DNA from: DASUPK01 sp963848955
GTDB lineage: Bacteria > Actinomycetota > Thermoleophilia > Solirubrobacterales > 70-9
DNA: 64,000 nt
Direction of reading: 5' to 3'
NCBI GenBank assembly: GCA_963848955.1
Contig: CAWKFQ010000006.1
Span: 61,907 to 125,906 of the forward strand
In this document: in pieces, positions 45,262-54,347 of the stretch
How positions within the stretch are numbered: position 1 is the stretch's first letter
How the letters are laid out: every line of letters starts with the position of its first letter
Notes under the pieces: generated by a model
Databases searched by the model: none
The model's input: only the letters and a program-made list of their open reading frames with translations
Told to the model about the DNA's origin: nothing
Translations under genes and position numbers: made by a program

Positions 45262-45267
45262 ATTGTA
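45262..45267 (-). promoter_or_regulatory. Probable -10 of the rpsB promoter (left copy)
   Basis: The minus strand reads TACAAT about 115 bases upstream of rpsB. The same box is kept in the right arm at 63374-63379 (TACAAT on plus). No good -35 was found. The long leader could carry S2 autoregulation, but no known motif was recognised. Confidence 0.4.
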
Positions 45268-45344
45268 GGTGGTGAGCCGAATCGGCCCCGCTCGGCGCCG
45301 CCAGAGGCGAGCTGAGCGGACGCCGTTACGCTTTTTCCCCCGCG

Positions 45345-46295
45345 ATGGACGCCGACCAGTCAACGGAGAGCCAGAAGCCACCCACGCCCGCGGCAGGTTA
45401 CGCCAGCCGCTTCGATCTCGAGCTCTTCGAGCAGCTGGTGGCCGAGTATCAGAGCCGGCCGCTGCGCGAGAAACCGATCAGCCGCGACCAGAAGTCCCAG
45501 AGAGAGAAGGCGGAGGCGCGCATCCAGAGGATCCAGCGAGAACTGGATATGTCCTTCGAGGACAGAGTCGTCCTCGACCTCGGTTGCGGGCACGGCTGGC
45601 TGCCGGCCCTGCTGCCGAAACTCGGCGGCGCTCGGGGGGCGATCGGAGTGGACCCGAGGCGCTACGAGACCTGGTCCGAGCACACCGACTCGCGGGTGAA
45701 GCTGATCGAGGCGGACCTGTCGGCTGAAGATGTCGTCGAGGAAGCGAGCGTCGACTGCGTGATCTCGGGCGCCGTTTTGGAGCACGTCTCCCGCCCGATC
45801 GAGATGCTCGACGCGATCCGTCGGGTGCTCACGCCCGGAGGCCGCGCCTGGCTTTACTTCAACCTGTATCGGGGCCCGTCCGCGTCTCACCGCTACAACG
45901 AGGTTCCCTTCCCCTGGCCTCATCTGCTCTTCGACGACGCGGTGTGCAGGGCCTACTACAAGCGGGTGCACGGCCGCGGCAACGTCCCCTTCGCGTGGGT
46001 GAACCGGATGACGATCGGCGGCTACATCCAGGCCGTCGAAGAGGTGGGTTTGCGGATCGTCGAGCTGAAGCGACGGGTAGTCCCGATCGATGTCGGTTTC
46101 TACCAGCGCTTCGAGGACGAGCTGGGTCGCTATCCGGCGCTGGACCTCGAAACCGACTTCGCCACCCTGGTGCTCGAAAAGGAGTCCCCGGGACGCTGGC
46201 GCAAGGGTCGAGATCGCTCTTCGCACGACCTGGGCTACCTGGAACGGCAGCGGGCGCTGGACGAAGCGATCGCAGCTGAGCCGGCCGCGGGTTAG
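45345..46295 (+). CDS. Class I SAM-dependent methyltransferase (left copy)
   Basis: A 316-residue protein: N-terminal helices with LELFEQLVAEYQSRPLREKP, SAM motif VVLDLGCGHGWLPALLPKLG, acidic strand end GVDPRRYETW, and SGAVLEHVSRPIEMLDAIRR with VLTPGGRAWLYFNLYRG. Diverges from rpsB. The substrate is unknown; the downstream part (HRYNEVPFPWPHLLFDDAV) is atypical and may confer specificity. The right-arm copy is frameshifted. Confidence 0.85.
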   Translation: MDADQSTESQKPPTPAAGYASRFDLELFEQLVAEYQSRPLREKPISRDQKSQREKAEARIQRIQRELDMSFEDRVVLDLGCGHGWLPALLPKLGGARGAIGVDPRRYETWSEHTDSRVKLIEADLSAEDVVEEASVDCVISGAVLEHVSRPIEMLDAIRRVLTPGGRAWLYFNLYRGPSASHRYNEVPFPWPHLLFDDAVCRAYYKRVHGRGNVPFAWVNRMTIGGYIQAVEEVGLRIVELKRRVVPIDVGFYQRFEDELGRYPALDLETDFATLVLEKESPGRWRKGRDRSSHDLGYLERQRALDEAIAAEPAAG

Positions 46296-46300
46296 CTTGG

Positions 46301-46987
46301 TCAGTCCGCGCCCGCTCTGGCGCGCTCCAGCGCTGCTTTGAGGTCGTCCGGTAGATCCGAAGTGAGTTCCAGCTTCTCGCCGGTGACGGGGTGCGCGAAC
46401 TCCAACCGCGACGCATGCAGGAACTGGCGCTCAAGGCCGTGCCGGCCCCGGGTGCCGTATTCCGGGTCGCCGGCGACCGGGTGGTCGATCGCCGCGAAGT
46501 GGACCCGGATCTGATGGGTCCGGCCGGTCTCAAGGCGGGCGTGGACGAGGGTGTCGTTCGGCAGCTCCTCGATCACCTCGAAGTGGGTGCGCGCCTCCCG
46601 CGAGCCCGTGCCCTTGACCGCCCTCTTCGTTCGTTGCCGGCGGTGGCGCCCCAAGGGGGCATCGATCGTGCCGGTGCGGCTGCCCAGATGACCTTCGACC
46701 AGCGCGGTGTACTCGCGCTCGACCTCGCGCGCCTTGACCATTCGCGCCAGAGCCCGATGCGACTCGTCGTTCCGGGCGACCATCATCAGCCCGGAGGTGT
46801 CCTTGTCGAGGCGATGGACGATGCCGGGCCTCCCGCCCTCTCCCCCGCCCGCGATCCCCTCCAGAAGTTCGACCAGCGTCTCGCCACGATGCGAGGGCGC
46901 CGAGTGGACGACCAGGCCGGCCGGTTTCTCGATCACGGCGAGGTCGTCGTCGAGATGGACGATCAGGCGCTCGGCATCGGGCCTCAC
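46301..46987 (-). CDS. rluD: RluD-type 23S rRNA pseudouridine synthase (left copy)
   Basis: A 228-residue catalytic domain with VHLDDDLAVIEKPAGLVVHS, the catalytic Asp in GIVHRLDKDTSGLMMVARND, and LETGRTHQIRVHFAAIDHPV. The N-terminal S4 domain is absent from this frame, so this is a short form, or the S4 part is lost. GTG start overlaps the lspA stop (GTGA). Confidence 0.85.
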   Translation of the reverse strand: MRPDAERLIVHLDDDLAVIEKPAGLVVHSAPSHRGETLVELLEGIAGGGEGGRPGIVHRLDKDTSGLMMVARNDESHRALARMVKAREVEREYTALVEGHLGSRTGTIDAPLGRHRRQRTKRAVKGTGSREARTHFEVIEELPNDTLVHARLETGRTHQIRVHFAAIDHPVAGDPEYGTRGRHGLERQFLHASRLEFAHPVTGEKLELTSDLPDDLKAALERARAGAD

Positions 46988-47490
46988 GGCTTTCCACCCC
47001 CTGAAACGTGTCGCTCCCTTCGGGAGCGCCCTTGCGTCGACGAGCGCTCGACGTCGAGTAGCAGCAGTAGCACCCCCACCGTGATCGCCACGTCAGCCAG
47101 GTTGAACGTCGGCCAGAGCGGTAGGTCGATGAAGTCGATCACGGCCCCCTCTCGCACCCGATCCGCCAGATTCCCGAGCGCGCCGCCAAGCAGCAGTGCG
47201 GCGGGCAGCCAGACGAGCCAGCCGCTGCCGCCCCTGAACGCCAGGAAGACGAGGACCCCGACCAGGAGAACGATCGTCACGCCGATCAGTGCCGCGGAGA
47301 TATCGCCACCGAGCCCGAAGGCGACGCCCTTGTTGCGCACGTTCTCGAACGCCAGGAACGGCAGGACCTCGACCCGGTCCCCTGGGTCGATGAGGGAGGT
47401 CGCGAGCGCCTTGGTCCCCTGATCGACCGCGACGACCACGCCGCAGGCGGCGAGCCCCGGAATCAGCACTGCGAGGGCGCGGCTCCTCAA
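46984..47490 (-). CDS. lspA: Signal peptidase II, prolipoprotein (left copy)
   Basis: Aspartic membrane protease. Conserved blocks: VVAVDQGTKALA, FENVRNKGVAFGLGG, GGALGNLADRVREGAVIDFI and PTFNLADVAITVGVLLLLLD with the two catalytic aspartates. Four helices, 168 residues. The C-terminal tail (SSTQGRSRRERHVSGGGKP) is basic and differs completely from the right-arm copy. Coupled to yggT upstream (four-base overlap). Confidence 0.92.
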   Translation of the reverse strand: MRSRALAVLIPGLAACGVVVAVDQGTKALATSLIDPGDRVEVLPFLAFENVRNKGVAFGLGGDISAALIGVTIVLLVGVLVFLAFRGGSGWLVWLPAALLLGGALGNLADRVREGAVIDFIDLPLWPTFNLADVAITVGVLLLLLDVERSSTQGRSRRERHVSGGGKP

Positions 47491-47792
47491 CCGGCGATCA
47501 GCGCCACGACCACGCGCCAGACGATGCTGAGAACGATGATCGCCAGGATCGGGCTGAGGTCGATGCCCATCCCGCCGGCCCCGATCGGCGGGATCACGCG
47601 CCGGAAGATGTTGAGGTAGGGATCCACCACCTGGTGGATGAAGTCGACGGTCGCTCGCAGCCAGGGGTAATAGGGCATCCGGGGAATCCAGGAGAGCAGG
47701 ATCCGGATGAAGATCAGGATGAAGTAGACGAGGAAGATCGCGCTGACGTAATCGGCGACGTCGTTGCGGGTGATCGCGAGCAGGAAGCTCAC
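47487..47792 (-). CDS. YggT family membrane protein (left copy)
   Basis: A 101-residue protein with two hydrophobic segments flanking the family hallmark RILLSWIPRMPYYPWLRATV, then VVDPYLNIFRRVIPPIGAGG and GIDLSPILAIIVLSIVWRVV. YggT proteins sit in division clusters near sepF and are implicated in osmotic or division functions. GTG start, overlapping the proC stop. Confidence 0.85.
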   Translation of the reverse strand: MSFLLAITRNDVADYVSAIFLVYFILIFIRILLSWIPRMPYYPWLRATVDFIHQVVDPYLNIFRRVIPPIGAGGMGIDLSPILAIIVLSIVWRVVVALIAG

Positions 47793-48568
47793 TCGCGCAC
47801 CCGGTCCAAAGAGGCGTCGACCGCCGCGAGCAGGCTGTCGCGGATCCTGTGCTCCTCGAGGGCGTTGAGGCCCGCCTCGGTCATGCCCCCGGGCGAGGCG
47901 ACCGCTTGCTTGAGGGCGCCGGGCTCGTGGAGCTCGAGCAGGCCGCCGGTGGCGCTCATTGCCTTCGCCACCATGCGAATCGCCTGGTCCTCCGTAAGGC
48001 CCTCCTTGACCCCGGCCTCCACCAGGACCTCCGCCATCAGTGCGAGGTAGCCAGGTGAGGACCCCATGATCGCCGTGGCGGCGTCGATCAGGTTCTCGTC
48101 GAGCTCGATCACCTCGCCGACCAAGCCGAGCAGTTCCGTCGTCAACCGCCGACGGGCATCGTCCGCTTCCTTCGGAAAGGCCACGCAGAGGACTCCCTGG
48201 CGAAGCTGGGCCCCCAGGTTGGGCATCACGCGGACCAGGTCGACCCTGGGAAGCGCCTCATGGAGTGTCTTCAGGGAGGTGCCGGCGAGGATCGACAGAA
48301 CCGGAGTCCCCGCCTGGATCAGGTCCGGCGCCACCTCATCGAGGACGTTTGGCTTGACTGCGAGCACGACGAGGTCGGAGTTGTCGGCCAGGGCGACATT
48401 CCCCTCGATTGCCTCGCCGTCCACCTCCTCGGCGAGCTTGCTCGCCTTGTCGGGATCGGCGTCGGCGAACAGCATCGCCTCTGGTGCCCCCGGCTCACCC
48501 TGGGCTCTCGCCCAGCCCCGGGCCAGCCCGGCGGCCATGTTTCCTGCACCCACGAAGCCCAGCTTCAT
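47789..48568 (-). CDS. proC: Pyrroline-5-carboxylate reductase (left copy)
   Basis: Last step of proline synthesis, NAD(P)H-dependent. MKLGFVGAGNMAAGLARGW is the Rossmann motif, LVVLAVKPNVLDEVAPDL follows, and the C-terminal signature is SSPGYLALMAEVLVEAGVKE with PGGMTEAGLNALEE. 259 residues. The right-arm copy differs at 14 residues. Confidence 0.93.
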   Translation of the reverse strand: MKLGFVGAGNMAAGLARGWARAQGEPGAPEAMLFADADPDKASKLAEEVDGEAIEGNVALADNSDLVVLAVKPNVLDEVAPDLIQAGTPVLSILAGTSLKTLHEALPRVDLVRVMPNLGAQLRQGVLCVAFPKEADDARRRLTTELLGLVGEVIELDENLIDAATAIMGSSPGYLALMAEVLVEAGVKEGLTEDQAIRMVAKAMSATGGLLELHEPGALKQAVASPGGMTEAGLNALEEHRIRDSLLAAVDASLDRVRE

Positions 48569-48600
48569 GGACGGGACTTTATTCGGAGGCCTGCCGCGCC

Positions 48601-49212
48601 CTATGACTGGTTGAAGAAGCCGCCCTCGAGGAGGCGGGCCTTCTCCTCGGCGGACACCTCGACGTTCTCGGGCGTTAGCAGGAAGATGCCCTGCGAGATG
48701 CGCTGCATCCCGCCGCCGAGCGCGTAGGTCATGCCCGAGGAGAAGTCGATCAGCCGCTTGGAGAGCTCGCGGTCGGTCGACTGCAGGTTGATGATCACCG
48801 GCTTCGAGCGCTTGAACTCGTCGGCAACCTGCTGGGCGTCATTGAAGCTCCGCGGGGTGACCACGTGCATCGAGGAGACTCCGCCTCCACCCCCACCCCC
48901 GTTGCCTGCCGGCGCAGCGCGCCGGCGTCCGCGACGGGGCCGTTGCTCCTCGTCGGTGTCGTCCGCGGGCCGCATCCGCGATCGCCGCTGTGCCGGTTCC
49001 TCGTCGCCGAAGATGTCGTCGATGTCGTCCTCTCGCCCCCGTCGGCGCGACGATCCCGAGCTCGCCGCCTCACGAGGCGCAACGGCCGTGTCGTCGAGCG
49101 CCCTCTCGGTGCCCGTGTCGCCCTCGTCGTAGTACTCGCCTTCCTCGATGTAGTCACCCTCGACGAGGCCGAAGTACTCGAGTGCGCGTCTCCATGTGTC
49201 TCTGACTGCCAT
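48601..49212 (-). CDS. sepF: Cell division protein SepF (left copy)
   Basis: FtsZ-membrane linker. It opens MAVRDTWRRALEYFGLVEGD with the amphipathic membrane-binding helix, has an acidic/arginine-rich disordered linker (about residues 20-105, including a glycine run), and ends with the SepF core: VVTPRSFNDAQQVADEFKRS, PVIINLQSTDRELSKRLIDF, SSGMTYALGGGMQRISQGIF. 203 residues. Five residues differ from the right copy, all in the linker region. Confidence 0.93.
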   Translation of the reverse strand: MAVRDTWRRALEYFGLVEGDYIEEGEYYDEGDTGTERALDDTAVAPREAASSGSSRRRGREDDIDDIFGDEEPAQRRSRMRPADDTDEEQRPRRGRRRAAPAGNGGGGGGGVSSMHVVTPRSFNDAQQVADEFKRSKPVIINLQSTDRELSKRLIDFSSGMTYALGGGMQRISQGIFLLTPENVEVSAEEKARLLEGGFFNQS

Positions 49213-49299
49213 CTCAGGCTCAGATTCGGCTTAACGGAGGTTATTCCTGCCGTCTGATGTATCCCAATTATGAAGCCTACGCGGCGGATTAGCGGCGGT

Positions 49300-49932
49300 T
49301 CAAGCCCAGAGGACCGAACCCAGGCGGATGATCGTCGCCCCCTCCTCGACCGCCACGCGCCAATCCTGGCTCGTCCCCATCGAGAGCCGCTCCAAACCGC
49401 GCTCGCCGGCGAGTTCCGCAAGCCGCGCGAAATACGGTCGCGAAGCCTCCGGGTTCTCGGTGAAGGGAGGCATCGTCATCAGTCCCGACACCCTCACCGG
49501 GCAGCGCTCGATGAAGTCGTCGAGGGCCGAGGGCTCGATGCCGCCCTTTCCCTCCTCGTCCGAGAGGTTCACTTCGATCAGGACTTCCGTGTCGCTTTCC
49601 CGGTGCTTTCCCAGCTGCTCGAGCACGGACTCGGAGGCGACCGAGTGGATCAGGCGGACGAGCGGCACGATCCGTTTGACCTTGCGGCTTTGCAGGTTGC
49701 CGATGAAGTCCCAGGTGAAGCTCTCGCGCCAGCGCTCCTGCTTCGCCTCGAGGTCCTGGAGGCGGTTCTCACCGACCAGTTCGATCCCGGCCTCGCCCAG
49801 GGCGCCCATGTCGTCTGCGAGCACGTACTTCGTGGCGGCGAGGATCTCGACCTCCGCGCCGGCGTGCTCGCGAATCCCCTCGAGGTTGGCGTGGATCGTC
49901 GCCGGGTCGAGATTGGTGACGGGTTCCACCAT
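49300..49932 (-). CDS. PLP homeostasis protein, YggS family (left copy)
   Basis: Single-domain alanine-racemase-like TIM barrel. EILAATKYVLADDMGALGEA carries the PLP lysine, GENRLQDLEAKQERW, WDFIGNLQSRKVKRIVPLV, GLMTMPPFTENPEASRPYFA and LSMGTSQDWRVAVEEGATII are family blocks; it ends RLGSVLWA. 210 residues. Typical sepF neighbour. Confidence 0.92.
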   Translation of the reverse strand: MVEPVTNLDPATIHANLEGIREHAGAEVEILAATKYVLADDMGALGEAGIELVGENRLQDLEAKQERWRESFTWDFIGNLQSRKVKRIVPLVRLIHSVASESVLEQLGKHRESDTEVLIEVNLSDEEGKGGIEPSALDDFIERCPVRVSGLMTMPPFTENPEASRPYFARLAELAGERGLERLSMGTSQDWRVAVEEGATIIRLGSVLWA

Positions 49933-50709
49933 TTATGAAACGGGTGGCTCCTCGGCTCCGCCTGCGGAGCCCCCTCGCGTAATCCAGGCCAATCCGGCCT
50001 GGCGCCCGGTTCGCTCGCCGTCGCGGCGGTGCGAGTAGAAGAGTTCTGGATTGCAGCTCGTGCAGAGGCCGGAGGACTCGATGGCATCGACGCCGGCCCG
50101 CTCGAGCAGGGCCGTCGCCACGGCGGTGAGATCGAGCATCCGGCCGTGGGCGACGCCATCCAGGTCATCGAACGCCGACAGCACCTCCTCCCCAACCTCG
50201 TAGCAGCACGGTCCGATCCCGGGGCCGATGGCAGCCGCCGCGGCCCCGACGGCACCGGCCGCCTCCCCGACGATCCCGCCGGCGAGCCCCCGCCACCCGC
50301 AATGCGCCATCGCGACCCCCTCCGGCCCCACCATCGCCACCGGGAGGCAGTCGGCCACCATGACGAGGGGTGTCAGATCCGGGTTCGAGGTCGCCTGCGC
50401 ATCCACCTCGTCCGGGCTTTTCTCGACATCCGCGTAGACGCGCGGCTCCTGTGGCGCCTCATGCCGGCGCAGCTCCGTGCCATGGACCTGGCGGGCCATC
50501 ACCACGCCGCCCGGATCGCGCCCGATCGACCCCGCGAGCCTGCCCCGGTTCTCGCGAACGTGGCTGGGTTCGTCGCCGGTCAGCACGCCGACGTTCAGCG
50601 CCTCGTAGGGCGCCCGGCTCACTCCTCCGATCCGCGTCGAGAACGCCACCCGGGCTCCAGGCAACTCCGCCTGGAGCCAGCGAACTCCGTTTTGATCGCG
50701 CCACTCCAC
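49933..50709 (-). CDS. pgeF: Peptidoglycan-editing factor PgeF, laccase-domain YfiH family (left copy)
   Basis: Copper/zinc-containing cytosolic amidase/oxidase-type fold. VVMARQVHGTELRRHE, TPLVMVADCLPVAMVGPEGV, AMAHCGWRGLAGGIV (metal His/Cys), AIGPGIGPCCYEVGEEV and SGLCTSCNPELFYSHRRDGE are all diagnostic. GTG start gives 258 residues; the stop is adjacent to the yggS start. Standard member of the sepF cluster. Confidence 0.92.
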   Translation of the reverse strand: MEWRDQNGVRWLQAELPGARVAFSTRIGGVSRAPYEALNVGVLTGDEPSHVRENRGRLAGSIGRDPGGVVMARQVHGTELRRHEAPQEPRVYADVEKSPDEVDAQATSNPDLTPLVMVADCLPVAMVGPEGVAMAHCGWRGLAGGIVGEAAGAVGAAAAAIGPGIGPCCYEVGEEVLSAFDDLDGVAHGRMLDLTAVATALLERAGVDAIESSGLCTSCNPELFYSHRRDGERTGRQAGLAWITRGGSAGGAEEPPVS

Positions 50710-50751
50710 CCCGCGCAGGCTAGATCAGCCCCCTGGAGCAACGGCTCGGCC

Positions 50752-51036
50752 TCAGGCGTCGGCCTCCACCTTGACCTCGCACATGTCGACCGACGCGCGG
50801 GTGCCGGGCGTGTCGCCTGGGTCCATCGCCTCGAACACCTCGGCCGCATTGCGCATGTCCTCCTCGGTTGCGAACTGTCCGACGAAGATCGCGGTTCCCT
50901 GAGCCTCGTCGACGAGCAGCTGGAAGCCCGTCGACACCACGCCCTCCGGCGGGCCCTCGTTTGCTTCGACGCGCTCCGCGATCGCGGCGATCCGGTCCGG
51001 GCTGACGTCGGTGAACCTGACTACACGTGCGTACAT
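50752..51036 (-). CDS. Small dimeric alpha-beta-barrel-like protein (left copy)
   Basis: A 94-residue soluble protein: MYARVVRFTDVSPDRIAAIA, GVVSTGFQLLVDEAQGTAIF, VGQFATEEDMRNAAEVFEAM. The beta-alpha-beta pattern resembles ABM/stress-responsive ferredoxin-like folds, but no catalytic residue is evident. Its right-arm copy has the same length. Confidence 0.65.
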   Translation of the reverse strand: MYARVVRFTDVSPDRIAAIAERVEANEGPPEGVVSTGFQLLVDEAQGTAIFVGQFATEEDMRNAAEVFEAMDPGDTPGTRASVDMCEVKVEADA

Positions 51037-51068
51037 CGAGGCACCTCTTCTGTAGGGAGGCCTCGATC

Positions 51069-52199
51069 CTATTCGGGAATTTCCCCCCTGGCGGCGGCTA
51101 CCGCGATCCGTAGCTCCTCGTCCCGGCCCGAGATCTCGCCGTCCAGCTTGCCGGAGAGAGCGGCCTCGAGACCGCGGCCGACGCCGGGGCCCTCGGGGAC
51201 CCCCTCCGCGAGCAGGTCGGCACCGGTGATCTCGAGGCCCACGTTGCGCCACTCCGCCGCGTAGCGGTCGAGCCACTCGGCCCCGATGGCCCGAGCGACC
51301 AGCAGCTGGGCCGGATCCCAGAGAGCGGCCAGGCGGGCGGCCTCCGATGGGCGTTCGGGCGTCGCCGCGGCCAGCTCCCGGATCTGGGGCAGTGGCCTGA
51401 CGATCGCCAGGATCCCCGCCAGCTCACGATCCACCCACTCCGACCAGGGTGGAGCTGAGGCTAGGCGCGTCACCTCCGCCACTCGCTCCGGTGCCTGCGG
51501 GTCGAGGCTCGGCAGCACGTCCCAGTCAGCGATCAAGCGAAGAGCCGCAGCCGGGTCATCCTCGGCGGCGATCCGTCGCAGCTCGTTGTCGATGCGGTCC
51601 TCGGAGACGGTCGAGAGGTCAGCCTCGCGGAGCAGCCGAGCGGTCTCCGGCTCGAGCTCGAAGCCGAACCGGGCGGCGTAGCGGGCCGCCCGCAGGGCCC
51701 GGGTCGGATCGTCGATGAAGGAGCCGTCGTGGAGGACCCGCAGCAGTCCTGCTCTCAGGTCGTCGAGCCCGCCGTGCGGATCGAGGAGCTGCCGGTCTCC
51801 GCTCAGCGGGAACGCCATCGCGTTGACGGTGAAGTCGCGGCGGGCGAGGTCCTCCGTGATCGAGGCGGGTCGGACCTCCGGCAGTGCGCCGGGCGCCGGG
51901 TAGCTCTCCGCGCGGGTCTGCGCGATGTCGATCTTCGCGTTGCCCTGCTCCAGCCGACCCGTCAGGAACAGTCCCTCCCGCTCCGGGCTGAACCCCGGCA
52001 GGTCGCTGAGCGCCTCCGCGTCTTCCTCGATCGCCACATCCAGGTCGGCCACCTCGCGGCCGAGGAGCAGGTCGCGCACCACACCCCCGACCAGGTAGGC
52101 CGGCACCCGGTCGGCGATCTGGCGAAGCTGATCGATCGCCGCCAGGGACTCGACCTGCTCCCCGAGCCGGCCGGGATCGATGTCGGTTGAGCCGGGCAT
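51069..52199 (-). CDS. CCA-adding enzyme/poly(A) polymerase family (left copy)
   Basis: Class II nucleotidyltransferase acting on tRNA 3' ends. PAYLVGGVVRDLLLGREVAD, then LDVAI holds the catalytic GG...DxD-type core; ARRDFTVNAMAFPLSGDRQL, LLDPHGGLDDLRAGLLRVLH and FIDDPTRALRAARYAARFGF are family motifs. ATG at 52199; 376 residues, short for a full CCA enzyme, with no HD domain. Its start region overlaps that of the divergent propeller gene. Seven residues differ from the right copy. Confidence 0.85.
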   Translation of the reverse strand: MPGSTDIDPGRLGEQVESLAAIDQLRQIADRVPAYLVGGVVRDLLLGREVADLDVAIEEDAEALSDLPGFSPEREGLFLTGRLEQGNAKIDIAQTRAESYPAPGALPEVRPASITEDLARRDFTVNAMAFPLSGDRQLLDPHGGLDDLRAGLLRVLHDGSFIDDPTRALRAARYAARFGFELEPETARLLREADLSTVSEDRIDNELRRIAAEDDPAAALRLIADWDVLPSLDPQAPERVAEVTRLASAPPWSEWVDRELAGILAIVRPLPQIRELAAATPERPSEAARLAALWDPAQLLVARAIGAEWLDRYAAEWRNVGLEITGADLLAEGVPEGPGVGRGLEAALSGKLDGEISGRDEELRIAVAAARGEIPE

Positions 52200-53581
52200 T
52201 AGCGGCTTTCCTACCATGCTCCGCGATCAGGGACCTCTGGAACAACATCCGCGAGCGGGGGAAGAACCTCTGGAGCAACCACCGGTGGGCCACTCTCGGC
52301 GCCGCCGCGGGCCTCGGGGCGATCGTCATCGCGCTGGTCGCATACGCGGCCGTGAAGAGGCCGGGGGACAAGTCCTGCCCTGACCCATGCACGATCACGG
52401 CCACGACCCCGGAGCCCGTCAGTGGGCTCACCGACTGGCCGATGTACGGCCTCAACCCGGAGCGGACCCGCTACCTCGACGCGCCGACGGTCAAGCCCCC
52501 CTACTCGATCCGCTGGCGCTTCAAGGGCAACCACCTGCTCGAATACTCGCCCGTCCTGGTGGGCAACCAGCTCTTCGGGGTCAACAACAACGGGATGGCG
52601 TTCGCGGTCAAGGCCAGCACCGGCAAGGCTCGATGGAAGCAGCAGATCGCCCACCTGAACGCTTCATCCCCTACCTACAGCGACCACGTCGTCTATGTCT
52701 CCAATCTGGAGCCGGGTCAGGTCGTCGCGCTGGCACAGTCGGACGGGCACGTGCTCTGGAAGCACCCGCTTCCGGGCCGGACCGAGTCCTCGCCGCTCGT
52801 CGTCGGCAACAAGGTGATCGTGGGTTGCGAGTGCAACACGGTCTTCGCACTCGACAAGGCGACGGGCGAGACGATCTGGGAGCGGCATGTGAACGGCGCG
52901 GTGAAGGCGGCGCCGGCATACGAGGACGGGGTCGTCTACATCGGCGACTACAGCGGTGAGATGAGCGCGATCCGGGTCGGCGACGGATCGATCAAGTGGC
53001 AGGCGGGCTCGCAGGGATCGGGCTTCGGCCGCTCGGGGCGGTTCTATGCCGCCGCCACGGTCGCCTTCGGTCGCGTCTACGCCGGCAATGTGGACGGGCG
53101 GATGTACAGCTTCGACCAGCAGACGGGCGATCTGGCCTGGAGTCACTCGACCGGCAACTACGTCTACGCGGCCGCCATCGCTGCCCGAACCCCGGACACC
53201 CCGCCGACGGTCTACTTCGGCTCCTACGACGGGACTTTCTACGCGCTTGACGCCCGCACCGGCGACGAGCGCTGGAGCGTCCCGGACCTGGGCGCGATCT
53301 CGGGAGCGGCGAGCCTGATCGGCGACACCGCCTACGTCGCGGACCTGAAGACCACCTCGACATACGGGTTCGACATCCGCAACGGCCACAGGGTCTTCCA
53401 GTACCCCGATGGCGCCTACAACCCGGTGGTCTCAAACGGCAAGGAGCTCTTCCTCACCGGCTACAAGACCCTCTACGCCATGCGGCCGGGAACGGGCCCT
53501 GCGAAGGACGGGATCCTCCAGAAGCAGCCGAAGACTCCGCCGGCAGGCCAGAAGAAGGGCAAGCCGGCGAAGTCGGGCTAG
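52187..53581 (+). CDS. Membrane-anchored PQQ-like beta-propeller protein (left copy)
   Basis: From TTG 52187 the protein has one N-terminal transmembrane helix (ATLGAAAGLGAIVIALVAYA) and an eight-bladed-type propeller with repeated tryptophan-docking strands: GKARWKQQIAHLNASSPTYS, GHVLWKHPLPGRTESSPLVV, GETIWERHVNGAVKAAPAYE, TGDLAWSHSTGNYVYAAAIA, TGDERWSVPDLGAISGAASL. The C-terminus is Lys/Pro-rich. No PQQ dehydrogenase residues were confirmed, so it may be structural (BamB-like). The start overlaps the divergent CCA gene by 13 bases. Confidence 0.8.
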   Translation: MSRALAAFLPCSAIRDLWNNIRERGKNLWSNHRWATLGAAAGLGAIVIALVAYAAVKRPGDKSCPDPCTITATTPEPVSGLTDWPMYGLNPERTRYLDAPTVKPPYSIRWRFKGNHLLEYSPVLVGNQLFGVNNNGMAFAVKASTGKARWKQQIAHLNASSPTYSDHVVYVSNLEPGQVVALAQSDGHVLWKHPLPGRTESSPLVVGNKVIVGCECNTVFALDKATGETIWERHVNGAVKAAPAYEDGVVYIGDYSGEMSAIRVGDGSIKWQAGSQGSGFGRSGRFYAAATVAFGRVYAGNVDGRMYSFDQQTGDLAWSHSTGNYVYAAAIAARTPDTPPTVYFGSYDGTFYALDARTGDERWSVPDLGAISGAASLIGDTAYVADLKTTSTYGFDIRNGHRVFQYPDGAYNPVVSNGKELFLTGYKTLYAMRPGTGPAKDGILQKQPKTPPAGQKKGKPAKSG

Positions 53582-54347
53582 CTCGAGCCGGACCGGGATC
53601 CCGGCCTCGCTCCATCGCCTGCTTGGCCTCGGCGATCGTGTGGTGCCCGTAGTGGAAGATCGAGGCGCAGAGGACCGCGTCGGCGTCGCCCGTCGTCGAT
53701 CGGCCTCGACGAGGTGCTCGAGCTCGCCGGCGCCGCCGGAGGCGATCACCGGGACGCCGACGGCGTCGGCGACCGCGCGGGTCAGCTCGAGGTCGTAGCC
53801 GTCGTGGTCCCGTCGCGGTCCATGCTCGTCAGCAGCATCTCCCCCGCCCCGCGCTCGGTCGCCTCGCGCGCCCACTCGACCGCCTCGCGGCCCTCGACCC
53901 GGCGTGCGCCCGCCGTTGACGTTAGACGTCCCAGCGCCGTCTCGCGCGCCGCTTGGCGTCGATCGCGACCACGACGCACTGCGCGCCGAAGACGTCGGCG
54001 AGCTCCTCGATCAGCTCGGGCCGCGCCAGCGCCGCCGAGTTGACCGAGACCTTGTCGGCCCCGGCGTCGAGCACCGCCTGCGCGTCCTCGACCGAGCGGA
54101 TGCCGCCGCCGATCGTGAACGGGATGAAGACGTTGTCGGCGGTGCGCCGCGCGAGCTCGACGATCGTGTCGCGGCTCTCGTGCGAGGCGGTGATGTCGAG
54201 GAAGACGAGCTCGTCGGCGCCCTCGGCGTCGTAGCGCTCGGCGAGCTCGACCGGGTCGCCGGCGTCGCGGATGTCGACGAAGTTGGTGCCCTTGACGACG
54301 CGCCCGGCGTCGACGTCGAGGCAGGGAATGACGCGCTTCAGGACCAT
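53578..54347 (-). CDS. hisF: Imidazole glycerol phosphate synthase, cyclase subunit (left copy, frameshifted)
   Basis: Histidine biosynthesis TIM barrel. From ATG 54347: LKRVIPCLDVDAGRVVKGTN, LVFLDITASHESRDTIVELA, IPFTIGGGIRSVEDAQAVLD, GADKVSVNSAALARPELIEE are canonical. Several indels follow from about 53950 on, where GEMLLTSMDRDGT, PVIASGGAGELEHLVEA and SIFHYGHHTIAEAKQAME occur in shifting frames. Net length of 770 bases fits HisF. The stop overlaps the propeller stop. No his operon neighbours are visible. Confidence 0.88.

Larger units (their letters stand above)
44650..54347. repeat. Left arm of a ~9.7-kb imperfect inverted repeat
   Basis: Every gene from rpsB to hisF in this interval recurs in mirror order at 54361-64000. 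Paired landmarks add to a nearly constant sum (for example 51069+57635 and 51036+57668 both 108704; 49212+59472, 48601+60083 and 47490+61194 all 108684), so only a few short indels separate the arms. Confidence 0.95.

Noticed and set aside
45147..45344. Possible tRNA or structured RNA in the rpsB/methyltransferase interval
   Set aside because: No cloverleaf or TTCGA-type arm; hairpin-forming GC runs are explained by base composition.
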